15,847 nucleotides of DNA from DASYAN01 sp034431765 (GTDB lineage: Bacteria > Chloroflexota > Ktedonobacteria > Ktedonobacterales > Ktedonobacteraceae). This document shows, one piece after another, positions 1-6,941 of this stretch (the first letter of the stretch is position 1; each line of letters starts with the position of its first letter). The position numbers were made by a program, and so were the translations under genes. The notes under the pieces were generated by a model that was not told the origin of the DNA, searched no databases, and saw only the letters and a program-made list of their open reading frames with translations. The stretch spans positions 1 through 15,847 of the forward strand of contig DAOUDD010000103.1 in NCBI GenBank assembly GCA_034431765.1, in the 5' to 3' direction.

Positions 1-171
1 GACAAATTTCATAACTAAAATTCTCCTAATACAAATTACTCGACCTTTTCAGAACGCTCAAGTATACTAGCTCCACTAGATATATGGATGGATATGCGCA
101 CGCATTTGATCCATTTCATGCATTTTCAAACCAGTCTTTTTCGTTCCACTTCAGGAATATTGAAACACATA

Positions 172-564
172 CTATGTACGAAAGGAATGGCCTGCTTGGG
201 TTAACACACGCACTGCATGCTCCAGATCCTCCTCTTGTAGCAAAAGGTGATCGGTATCGTACGTAGCGATAGCAAGGGTGCTGATATTCGCCTCGGCAAG
301 CGGCAAGGCAAGCGAGGCATGCACACCCACCACCGAAAAATCAAAGGGACCATCCACTTTCATACAGCGCCAGTTACGCACCGCCTGCGCATCCTCAGGC
401 ACATTCTCCTGTGGACAGACGATCGAGAGCTCATCGTTCGTTCGCGTCAGCGAAACAAAATCGCCAAGCAGCGCCCAGTGAGGAATGTACCCATCGGGAT
501 GAAGGCGACAGATTGCAAAATGTTGGGGAAAAATTGCCAGCGTCAAGTGTCGAGGTTGCTGCAT
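172..564 (-). CDS. ACT domain-containing protein (CASTOR/ACT_7-like)
   Basis: A free-standing small protein of 130 residues that I place among ACT-domain proteins of the CASTOR/ACT_7 type, which bind small ligands, often amino acids, and act as sensors. Seen in the sequence: an N-terminal strand followed by FAICRL near residues 16-21, then GDFVSLTRTNDELSIVCP at about 34-51, a WRCMKVDGP block at about 66-74, and a second half with STLAIATYDTDHLLLQEEDL (about 95-114). That order is the usual one for bacterial members. There is no enzymatic domain attached and no membrane segment. The ATG is preceded by AGGAAG five bases upstream, which supports this start. It lies downstream of aroE on the same strand but 242 bp away, so co-transcription is possible but not shown. 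The ligand is unknown; an aromatic or other amino acid is only a guess from the neighbour. Confidence 0.82.
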   Translation of the reverse strand: MQQPRHLTLAIFPQHFAICRLHPDGYIPHWALLGDFVSLTRTNDELSIVCPQENVPEDAQAVRNWRCMKVDGPFDFSVVGVHASLALPLAEANISTLAIATYDTDHLLLQEEDLEHAVRVLTQAGHSFRT

Positions 565-806
565 AGGTCTTCCTCACTCCTCATGATATATGCAAAGGCA
601 AGCCTACAAAACAAGAAGCGCTCCTATCTCTGATTGGTGGTTGCACAACGACGCTGTATGCAACTGGCAACAATAGACAAAGGTGTGCAGAGACGTGCCA
701 TAGCAGCTTCTAGCGATGAAGCGTGGGCACAAAAAGCACAGGAAACAAATATCACTTCTTGCTCTAGCATTGTATCATATCGAGTTACAACTAAGGGACA
801 TTCCCT

Positions 807-1685
807 TCAACTCAGTGCAGCACGCATTCTCTCTAATGGAGCTTGCCTGTTCGTCCAGAGCGAAAAGGAGAGCGCCCCCTGATGCAACAACATTGATAAT
901 CCGTTAGCCGTGCGCAACCCCATAATGCTGGCCTGACAGAGCAAGTGCGTCTGAGAAGGATTGTAGATCATATCATAGACAAACGTGTCCATAGCGAAAC
1001 GCGCCAGCACGTCAGCAGAGAGAGGGCTAACATCGCTATGCATCCCCAGCGATGTCGCATTGATAATAATGGAGGAGGGATGAGGAATTAAAAAGGCTGG
1101 ATCACTCAGTGTGAATACAGGACCACCATACCACTGCTGCACCTCGGCTGCTAATCTTTGTGCACGTTCCAGATGCCGATTAAGAATGATTAGCCGATCA
1201 ACGCCAGCTAGCACAAGTGCAAAGGCCGCACCACGCGCAGCTCCCCCTGCACCAAGCAGTACAGCAGTGTGCCCCTGTAACGTTACCTGCCCATCTTCCT
1301 GCATCTGACCCAGGCCATGCTCATGAAGCGCATACAGCAACCCCGGTGCATCAGTATTATAGCCGAAGAGATAGTCATCGCGGTGCACAATCGTATTCAC
1401 TGCTCCGATGCGAGAGGCCAGCGAATCAACTTCATCTAACAGAGGCAGTACGGCCTCTTTATACGGAATCGTTACGTTTGCCCCAAGATAATCCTTTTCA
1501 CACAATGAGCGAACACGCCGTATCAAACCCTGTCCTGACGTATGCCATAGTTCATAACGTGCAGGAATATGCAATGCATCAAAGGCTGCTTGCTGAAAGC
1601 GGGGAGAGTAGGAATGCGCAACGGGATCACCAATCAGACCCACATGAAGATGGGCAGTTCTCTGTACTTTACTCGTGGTAGACAT
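807..1685 (-). CDS. aroE: Shikimate dehydrogenase (NADP+)
   Basis: Shikimate 5-dehydrogenase reduces 3-dehydroshikimate to shikimate with NADPH, the fourth step of the cytoplasmic shikimate pathway to aromatic amino acids. The 292-residue length is normal. Seen in order: GDPVAHSYSP (19-28), the shikimate-binding serine motif; GANVTIPYK with the catalytic lysine K76; GAVNT (94-98); GYNTD with the catalytic aspartate D112; the Rossmann glycine loop GAGGAARG (145-152); a cofactor-binding LNR (168-170); NATSLGM (209-215); and a C-terminal ANGLSMLLHQGALSFSLWT block that closes the active site. All expected catalytic residues are present, so the enzyme should be active. The ATG has GAGAG seven bases upstream. 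It diverges from the metallo-beta-lactamase-fold gene on the other strand. A quinate/shikimate dehydrogenase cannot be excluded, but the NR (not an acidic residue) after the second strand favours NADP specificity. Confidence 0.95.
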   Translation of the reverse strand: MSTTSKVQRTAHLHVGLIGDPVAHSYSPRFQQAAFDALHIPARYELWHTSGQGLIRRVRSLCEKDYLGANVTIPYKEAVLPLLDEVDSLASRIGAVNTIVHRDDYLFGYNTDAPGLLYALHEHGLGQMQEDGQVTLQGHTAVLLGAGGAARGAAFALVLAGVDRLIILNRHLERAQRLAAEVQQWYGGPVFTLSDPAFLIPHPSSIIINATSLGMHSDVSPLSADVLARFAMDTFVYDMIYNPSQTHLLCQASIMGLRTANGLSMLLHQGALSFSLWTNRQAPLERMRAALS

Positions 1686-1870
1686 CCATGTACTCTCTCT
1701 TCAGAAAATTGTGTGCTCACTTTTTGAGTCGCTTCGCTTCCTACCAACCATTATAACAGATCATGCTACAACCATTTACCCCTCTGATCCGAGTATAAGT
1801 TCTCTCTATCTCTACCCAAAAAAGAACGTTTTGCGGAACGACAAACAACAGATGTGATATCATTATTAAA

Positions 1871-1920
1871 GAACGAGAATATAGATTCAGAAAGGTCCAT
1901 TGTCTATCCTTCTCTCGTTC
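1871..1920 (+). promoter_or_regulatory. Leader hairpin upstream of the metallo-hydrolase gene
   Basis: A perfect 8-bp inverted repeat (GAACGAGA at 1871-1878, TCTCGTTC at 1913-1920) encloses a second inner 5-bp stem (ATAGA 1881-1885, TCTAT 1903-1907). It ends 57 bp before the ATG at 1978. There is no following T run, so it is not a simple terminator. It may be a structured leader or a regulator binding site; the sequence alone cannot decide. Confidence 0.35.
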
Positions 1921-1977
1921 GATAACGCCCACCGTCATTGTCAGACAAGGTGAAGCACCAGGAAGTGCAGGTAGAGC

Positions 1978-2814
1978 ATGTCAAATCCCTATAGTATTCT
2001 CCTCGCGCCTAATCCCTCTTTGTTGACGGGGCCAGGGACGAATACCATCATTCTAGGTGGTGGTAGTGAAGGAGCTATCGTCATTGATCCAGCAGATGAT
2101 GATTCAGAGCATCTGGACCTTCTTGTCAGCGAAGGAGCAAAACGTGGCGGGCTACGCCGTATTTTGATTACGCATGGGCATCCTGATCACACCGGAGGCG
2201 CAAGCGCACTACGTCAATGGCTTGATATTCCCATCTATGCCTTCAGCCGCCAAGGTGTAGAAATTGCTGATATCGAGATAGCAGACGGCACATCCTTTCC
2301 AGTTGGGGATGATACCTTACGTGCTCTCTATACTCCCGGTCATCGCTTCGATCACCTCTGTTTTCTACTCGAAAGGCAGCGCATACTCTTCGCGGGCGAT
2401 CTTGTAGCCAGTAGCAGTACTGTTGTCGTACCGACACCTCCCGAAGGGGATATGTTCGACTACATTCATTCGCTGCAACGCTTACAGCAGATCGACATTC
2501 TTGAAATCGTTCCCGCTCATGGGCTGATTATTACCGAACCGCAACAAAAGCTTGCCGAATACATTGCTCACCGCATGGAACGAGAGCAACAGGTCATCAC
2601 AACGCTCCGCACTTATACTCGCGGGGCCGATGCGGCAACGCTTGTACACTCTATTTACACTGATATTGACGTTGTGCTACACCCGCTGGCAATGCAAACT
2701 GTCGAAGCACACCTGCTCAAGCTGGAACGCGAGGGCCGTGTACGAAGAGAAAAACAAAGCCTGTCTACAGACCAGGACTGCTGGATCTTCTCCGCAGAGA
2801 TGCAGGACAAATAG
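1978..2814 (+). CDS. Metallo-beta-lactamase-fold hydrolase, LACTB2-like
   Basis: A cytoplasmic dinuclear-zinc hydrolase of the LACTB2/glyoxalase II-like branch, 278 residues with no signal peptide. Seen in order: an N-terminal sandwich with GPGTNTIIL (18-26) and IDPAD (36-40); the metal-binding THGHPDH motif giving H66, H68, D70 and H71; the next expected ligand H122 in TPGHRFDH; D141 in LFAGD; and PAHG near 183-186 with the last histidine. After this comes a helical C-terminal region (about 190-270) resembling the winged-helix tail (BLACT_WH) found in LACTB2-like proteins, with LEREGRVRRE as the wing. Human LACTB2 is an endoribonuclease, but bacterial relatives have mixed or unknown substrates, so the substrate here is not assigned. 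All metal ligands are present. The gene is alone on this strand, divergent from aroE, and followed 105 bp later by the methyltransferase remnant, which has its own promoter. Confidence 0.85.
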   Translation: MSNPYSILLAPNPSLLTGPGTNTIILGGGSEGAIVIDPADDDSEHLDLLVSEGAKRGGLRRILITHGHPDHTGGASALRQWLDIPIYAFSRQGVEIADIEIADGTSFPVGDDTLRALYTPGHRFDHLCFLLERQRILFAGDLVASSSTVVVPTPPEGDMFDYIHSLQRLQQIDILEIVPAHGLIITEPQQKLAEYIAHRMEREQQVITTLRTYTRGADAATLVHSIYTDIDVVLHPLAMQTVEAHLLKLEREGRVRREKQSLSTDQDCWIFSAEMQDK

Positions 2815-2824
2815 TTTCACACCC

Positions 2825-2853
2825 TTGACTTGCTCTCTTCTGATTGATACTAT
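2825..2853 (+). promoter_or_regulatory. Sigma70-type promoter for the methyltransferase remnant
   Basis: TTGACT at 2825-2830 (5 of 6 matches to the -35 consensus), a 17-bp spacer and TACTAT at 2848-2853 make a good housekeeping promoter. It lies about 65 bp upstream of the ATG at 2920 and just after the hydrolase stop codon at 2814. This means the broken methyltransferase gene is probably still transcribed. Confidence 0.6.
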
Positions 2854-2919
2854 ACATCGACAGATACATGCAGGCCAGTTGCGGTCTGAAAGGTTGTCTA
2901 TACAGGTGGAAGGTGCTGG

Positions 2920-3279
2920 ATGAAAGTTATCACACATTCAACAGGCAAAGCAGAAACACAGCTGCGACTCTTTGAGGTCGATAAGAGAGATGCAGAACAT
3001 TCAGACAAAAGCCCTTCTGCATTTAACGATCCCTCTTTTTCCACGAACAAAACATTACCTATTCATCGCTGGGTTCCCTGGATAGCAGGTTTTTCCAGCA
3101 GCTTTGTTAGTCAGGCGCTTGATAATTACCTACGAAGACAGGGAACTGTCTTAGATCCGTTCGCTGGGGTTGGGACGACACTAGTCGAAGCCATGCTCAA
3201 GGGCCATAATGTAATCGGCTTTGAGATTAATCCTTATCCTGCGCTGGCATGCAATACAAAACTGTATGCTAGAACATAA
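2920..3279 (+). pseudogene. DNA amino-methyltransferase, 3'-truncated remnant
   Basis: The N-terminal 119 residues of what looks like an N6-adenine/N4-cytosine DNA methyltransferase, the protective half of a restriction-modification system. Seen: HRWVPWIAGFSSSFV (49-63), which resembles the region preceding the cofactor-binding strand, and DPFAGVGTT (79-87), the S-adenosylmethionine-binding motif I of amino-methyltransferases, followed by the GFEINP strand that binds the cofactor ribose. The catalytic (D/N/S)PP(Y/F) motif, the target-recognition region and the remaining strands are absent: the frame ends eight codons after NPYPALAC, while complete family members run to several hundred residues. 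A GGAAGGTG ribosome site precedes the ATG and a strong promoter lies upstream, so the 5' end is intact. It meets the oppositely oriented endonuclease fragment tail to tail, which points to a single deletion. It cannot methylate DNA as it stands. Confidence 0.75.
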
Positions 3280-3589
3280 ACTTGACTTCGTTAAAACGAC
3301 CCGCTAAACTCGCAGATAAACTTGTACGTAACCGTGCGGTTCGCGCTCCCGGAGGTACTGCTTTTCCAATATAAATAGGTTTATTGTACTTGCCTCGATT
3401 ACTTTGTGCAAGAGGCCCGTACAGTTCAAAATCACCAATATAGTAGAGTCCATAAACCCCTGGTCCACTAAAACGCTCTGGTGGCGGCAAGTTATGAACA
3501 GGTGTTTTAGCGAAGAAGTCTACAGCTTTCTCGATAATACTTTCGAGAGCAGGATATCGAAATACATGAAGTTGATAGTCTAAACTCAT
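3269..3589 (-). pseudogene. Eco29kI-family GIY-YIG restriction endonuclease, truncated remnant
   Basis: The N-terminal 106 residues of a type II restriction endonuclease of the Eco29kI family, whose characterised member cuts CCGCGG. Seen: a leading segment LDYQLHVFRYPALE; PGVYGLYYIGDF (43-54), the GIY-equivalent strand with Y46, Y49 and Y50; KPIYIGKAVPPGART (70-84), the YIG strand; and SLAGRFNE, where R98 fits the conserved helix arginine. In the family this arginine is followed four residues later by a histidine; here that position is valine and the frame ends four residues further on, so the helix histidine, the metal-binding glutamate and the C-terminal half are missing (family members are about 200 residues). 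I chose the ATG at 3589 because GGGAG lies five bases upstream; a GTG at 3601 would add four residues. It overlaps the methyltransferase fragment by 11 bp tail to tail. Expected to be inactive. Confidence 0.72.
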
Positions 3590-3685
3590 ACACGCTCCCA
3601 CAGAAACAATCGTTTTGCTTGCTACTTTAGTACATTTTACTGCTCATGATGAACTTCTCTCCACCAGGACGTTTTTGCTATACAT

Positions 3686-3727
3686 CACTCTTACGGAGAA
3701 GAGTTCCAGCGTGATATGATAAGAGTG
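3686..3727 (+). promoter_or_regulatory. Putative catalase promoter with overlying inverted repeat
   Basis: An 8-bp perfect inverted repeat, CACTCTTA (3686-3693) and TAAGAGTG (3720-3727), is separated by 26 bp. Between and overlapping the arms sit a possible -35 (TTACGG, 3691-3696, poor match), an 18-bp spacer and a -10 (TATGAT, 3715-3720). The geometry suggests an operator, possibly for a peroxide-responsive regulator, but it does not match the Bacillus PerR box. Two smaller palindromes follow, CTTTTG-gt-CAAAAG (3728-3741) and CCAGCGCTGG (3759-3768). Confidence 0.3.
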
Positions 3728-3809
3728 CTTTTGGTCAAAAGAGGCTCTGTAGCATACCCAGCGCTGGTGCTGGACACTCGTCTTGACCAGTGACTCAGAA
3801 AGGACTATC

Positions 3810-5339
3810 ATGAGTAACGAAAACGAGCAAAAAAATCAAAATGAACAGCCGCTCCTGACAACGCGCCAGGGCCATCCCGTTCGCGATAATCAGGACATGC
3901 GCACCGTCGGCAATCGTGGACCAGCTACGCTTGAAAATTATCAGTTTCTTGAGAAGATTTCGCACTTTGACCGCGAACGTGTGCCTGAACGAGTCGTGCA
4001 CGCACGTGGTACAGGCGCTCATGGATATTTCGAGGCATATGGGACAGTTGGCAATGAGCCGATCAGCAAGTTCACTCGCGCCAAACTGTTCCAGGAAAAG
4101 GGCAAACGCACGCCACTCTTTGTCCGTTTTTCAACCGTCATCCATGGGGGTCATTCACCGGAGACACTGCGTGATCCACGGGGCTTCGCCGTTAAGTTCT
4201 ACACTGAAGATGGCAACTGGGACATGGTCGGCAACAACCTGAAGGTCTTCTTCATCCGTGACGCCATCAAGTTCCCTGATTTCATCCATTCGTTCAAGCC
4301 CGACCCCATCACCAACCGCCAGGACCCGAATCGCCAGTTCGATTTCGTGAGCCTGACTCCCGAAGCAATGCACATGGTCACCTGGCTCTTCAGTCCCTGG
4401 GGTATCCCCGCTGACTATCGTCATATGCAGGGGTCCGGCGTCAACACTTACAAATGGGTTAATAGCGAGGGCAATGCGGTCCTGGTAAAATACCACTGGG
4501 TGCCCAAGCAGGGAGTGAAGAACCTGACGCAGGAGCAGGCAAACGAGATTCAGGCAACCAATTTCAACCATGCCACTCAGGACCTCTATGACGCTATCGA
4601 GCGTGGTGACTATCCCGAATGGGAGCTACAGGTTCAGATTATGTCCGACGACGAGCACCCCGAACTTGACTTCGATCCGCTCGACGACACGAAGCTCTGG
4701 CCGGAGGACCAGTTCCCGCAGATCCCCGTCGGGCGCATGGTGCTCAACAAGAATCCGCAGAACTTCTTCGCTGAGGTGGAGCAGTCTGCTTTCGGTACTG
4801 GTGTGCTTGTCGATGGCCTTGATTTCTCTGATGACAAGATGCTCGTCGGGCGCACATTCTCGTACTCCGACACACAACGCTATCGCGTCGGCACCAACTA
4901 TCTGCAATTGCCCATCAACCATCCACAGACGCATGTGGCAACCAACCAGCGTGATGGCAACATGACCTACTACGTTGATAGCAATGATACGCTCGCGAAT
5001 CCGCACATCAACTATGAGCCGAGTTCCCGTAACGGTCTGCACGAAGCCTCACGCGACGTGAAAGAGTACGAGCCACGCATCGAAGGCAAACTGGTTCGTC
5101 AGCCCATCGACCGCACTAATCCCTATAAGCAAGCCGGCGAGCGCTATCGCTCATTCGAGGATTGGGAGCGCGACGAGCTGATCAAGAACCTCGTCACAAA
5201 CCTCAAAAAGTGTAACAAAGACATTCAGGAGCGCATGGTCTACCACCTGACTCAGTGCGACAGCGACTATGGTCGCCGTGTTGCCGCGGGTATCGGCATC
5301 GCTGTACCAGACCCCGCTACCACTAGCGCTGCTGATTAA
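3810..5339 (+). CDS. Catalase, KatX-like
   Basis: Haem catalase dismutating hydrogen peroxide to water and oxygen in the cytoplasm; 509 residues, a normal small-subunit length. Seen: the entry motif RERVPERVVHARGTGAHGYF with distal histidine H64; SPETLRDPRGFAVKFYTEDGNW (116-137), with VGNN (140-143) carrying the distal asparagine; HPELDFDPLDDTKLWPEDQFP (about 283-303); and RTFSYSDTQRYR (348-359) with the proximal haem-ligand tyrosine Y352. The block GHPVRDNQDMRTVGNRGPATLENY and the GTVGNEPISKFTRAKLFQEKGKRTP region resemble Bacillus subtilis KatX, the spore-germination catalase, more than vegetative KatA; this is recalled similarity, not a search. I use the ATG at 3810 because AGAAAGGA lies just upstream; an in-frame TTG at 3783 would add nine unconserved residues. 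It stands alone, bounded by the R-M remnant and a strong terminator. Confidence 0.95.
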   Translation: MSNENEQKNQNEQPLLTTRQGHPVRDNQDMRTVGNRGPATLENYQFLEKISHFDRERVPERVVHARGTGAHGYFEAYGTVGNEPISKFTRAKLFQEKGKRTPLFVRFSTVIHGGHSPETLRDPRGFAVKFYTEDGNWDMVGNNLKVFFIRDAIKFPDFIHSFKPDPITNRQDPNRQFDFVSLTPEAMHMVTWLFSPWGIPADYRHMQGSGVNTYKWVNSEGNAVLVKYHWVPKQGVKNLTQEQANEIQATNFNHATQDLYDAIERGDYPEWELQVQIMSDDEHPELDFDPLDDTKLWPEDQFPQIPVGRMVLNKNPQNFFAEVEQSAFGTGVLVDGLDFSDDKMLVGRTFSYSDTQRYRVGTNYLQLPINHPQTHVATNQRDGNMTYYVDSNDTLANPHINYEPSSRNGLHEASRDVKEYEPRIEGKLVRQPIDRTNPYKQAGERYRSFEDWERDELIKNLVTNLKKCNKDIQERMVYHLTQCDSDYGRRVAAGIGIAVPDPATTSAAD

Positions 5340-5361
5340 CCAGAGCGCATAAATACTACGA

Positions 5362-5400
5362 TGAGATTTTTTGTGCGTGTCCCATGCACAAAAAATCTCA
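5362..5400. terminator. Bidirectional intrinsic terminator
   Basis: A perfect 15-bp inverted repeat (5362-5376 with 5386-5400) and a 9-base loop. The stems contain an A/T tract on each side, so a hairpin with a U-rich arm forms in either direction. It starts 22 bp after the catalase stop and 71 bp beyond the stop of the convergent acyltransferase gene, so it can serve both. Confidence 0.8.
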
Positions 5401-5470
5401 CCACTCCAAACACTGTCAGCGCCGCAGGCACAAGCAGACAATCGAGAATGGGAAAGCCTCGAATAAGCAG

Positions 5471-6895
5471 TTACGGAACTGTCTGTTTCACAGGCTCAAC
5501 AGGCTCAGCAACTTCCTTCTTACTTGCACTCCCTACCCTCAGCCTCATAAATGGTCGTTCCACAAACACATACGACGTTATTGCCGCTGGAATCACATAG
5601 ACAAGCACGCCTACACAAAATGCCAAATAGACTGCAAGTGGAGTTTTTGGACTGAAGAGACGTAGAGTTGTATCACGAAAGAGGATAAGCAGTGGGAGAT
5701 GCCAGATATAGATGCCAAACGAGATTGTACCTAACTTTCGCAAAGGTTGAAAACTAAACAGGGCAGTTAAAGCGCGTGACCCGAATAGGATTGCGAGGAT
5801 GCATATGCTATAGCCAATGCCGCTGAGGAACTCATGAAGCAATAAGAAAAGATCCCCTAATGGATTCAAGACACTAAATTGCGCAACCGGTTTCTGCACC
5901 TGAAATTGCCAGATCGCGGTAAATAGTAGGAGTACCAGGCCTGCACAGAGTAACCAGGGACTCATGCGCCGCAACCGTGCTTTCATTTTTTCCCCAAATG
6001 GAGATTGCTGAACATAGATGTAACAGGCAGAAATGATCATTCCTAGTGCAAAGGTTTCCATGTACTTACCAATAATACCGTAGAGAAAAAAGAGCAGGCC
6101 GTCTCGCACTCTAACGGGTAAATGAAAGGTTTCTTGTGGATTTCCAGCACAATATATACCCACATAGCGGATACACAATCCATAGGTGATCAGCAGCAGA
6201 CAGCACGCGAGTACGCCTAAAAAGCGTTGCTTCGCTGAACCTTGAATCTTGCCGACAAGCTTATAAAAGCCCAACATAAGCAAAGGCATCAGCATATAGA
6301 ATTGCCACTCAACCGCCAATGTCCAGAAGGGACCATTGAGCTGACGGAACGTATCGGGCGTTGAATCCATAAACATCGTGACAAACAGGAAAAGGTCCTT
6401 CCAGTGCTGTGGTTGCAGATACTGAGGCTGAGAAAAAAGGATCAGCAGTACGAGAGAGAGATAATACGCTGGTAAAATACGTAATGCACGGCGCATGTAA
6501 AATTGACGAGCCGAAGGCCATTTTGCCTCGAAAAGCAGCGCTTTCGCATATGGCATAAAGAGCAGAAAGCCTGAGAGCACAAAAAAGAGTATTACACCTG
6601 ATTCACCAGAGGTAATCAATGCCGCTGCTAGCGGATGCTCCTTAGGCACCCACAAGCTCGTGTTATTCATTCTATCTATATGGAATTCAAGTACTAACAG
6701 GGCTGCTATAGCTCGAATACCATCAAGCACCGGGATAGTCGATGAACTTTCCTTTGACGTTGCTGACCTAGTACCCCAAAAAGCAGACCATTTGTATCGC
6801 TGAAACATAAATTGCAAGTATTCCTGGCTACCTACTACTTTCTCGCCTTCAAAAAAACCGAAGCTCTCGCTCCGAACTTGTATCGCAGCATACAT
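5471..6895 (-). CDS. Acyltransferase 3 family integral membrane protein (OafA/YrhL-like)
   Basis: A polytopic membrane acyltransferase of the Acyl_transf_3 family, which moves acyl groups onto sugars, lipids or other surface and secondary-metabolite acceptors. Seen: LDGIRAIAALLVLEFH (57-72), where H72 in the first membrane segment is the usual catalytic histidine; SGVILFFVLSGFLLF (second segment); RRALRILPAYYLSL; the diagnostic GPFWTLAVEWQFYMLMPLL around residue 190; and a C-terminal SFGIYIWHLPLL block before the last helices. About ten hydrophobic segments are visible and no extra SGNH domain is attached. The first 29 residues look unconserved, and an internal ATG at 6808 is an alternative start; neither has a strong ribosome site. 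It follows the ABC1/UbiB kinase by 46 bp on the same strand and may be co-transcribed. The acceptor cannot be deduced. Confidence 0.88.
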   Translation of the reverse strand: MYAAIQVRSESFGFFEGEKVVGSQEYLQFMFQRYKWSAFWGTRSATSKESSSTIPVLDGIRAIAALLVLEFHIDRMNNTSLWVPKEHPLAAALITSGESGVILFFVLSGFLLFMPYAKALLFEAKWPSARQFYMRRALRILPAYYLSLVLLILFSQPQYLQPQHWKDLFLFVTMFMDSTPDTFRQLNGPFWTLAVEWQFYMLMPLLMLGFYKLVGKIQGSAKQRFLGVLACCLLLITYGLCIRYVGIYCAGNPQETFHLPVRVRDGLLFFLYGIIGKYMETFALGMIISACYIYVQQSPFGEKMKARLRRMSPWLLCAGLVLLLFTAIWQFQVQKPVAQFSVLNPLGDLFLLLHEFLSGIGYSICILAILFGSRALTALFSFQPLRKLGTISFGIYIWHLPLLILFRDTTLRLFSPKTPLAVYLAFCVGVLVYVIPAAITSYVFVERPFMRLRVGSASKKEVAEPVEPVKQTVP

Positions 6896-6941
6896 AACGA
6901 AGCAGAGATAGCAGCTGTTTAAGAAACGGTACCAGAGGGTA

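Noticed and set aside
624..770. A 48-codon minus-strand frame between aroE and the ACT gene with CxxC-like cysteines (begins MLEQEVIFVSCAFCAH)
   Set aside because: No credible ribosome site, unbalanced cysteine spacing and no recognisable zinc-ribbon pattern; a chance frame is the simpler explanation.
793..807. AAGGGA-n3-TCCCTT palindrome at the aroE stop codon
   Set aside because: A 6-bp stem with a 3-base loop and no T run; too weak to call a terminator.
2920..3601. The methyltransferase/nuclease fragments as part of a novel defence island
   Set aside because: Both are recognisable pieces of an ordinary type II-like system, and the flanking genes are housekeeping genes with no other defence or mobile functions.
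4155..5042. Long minus-strand open frames inside the catalase gene
   Set aside because: They mirror the codon structure of the catalase, have no family resemblance and no ribosome sites.
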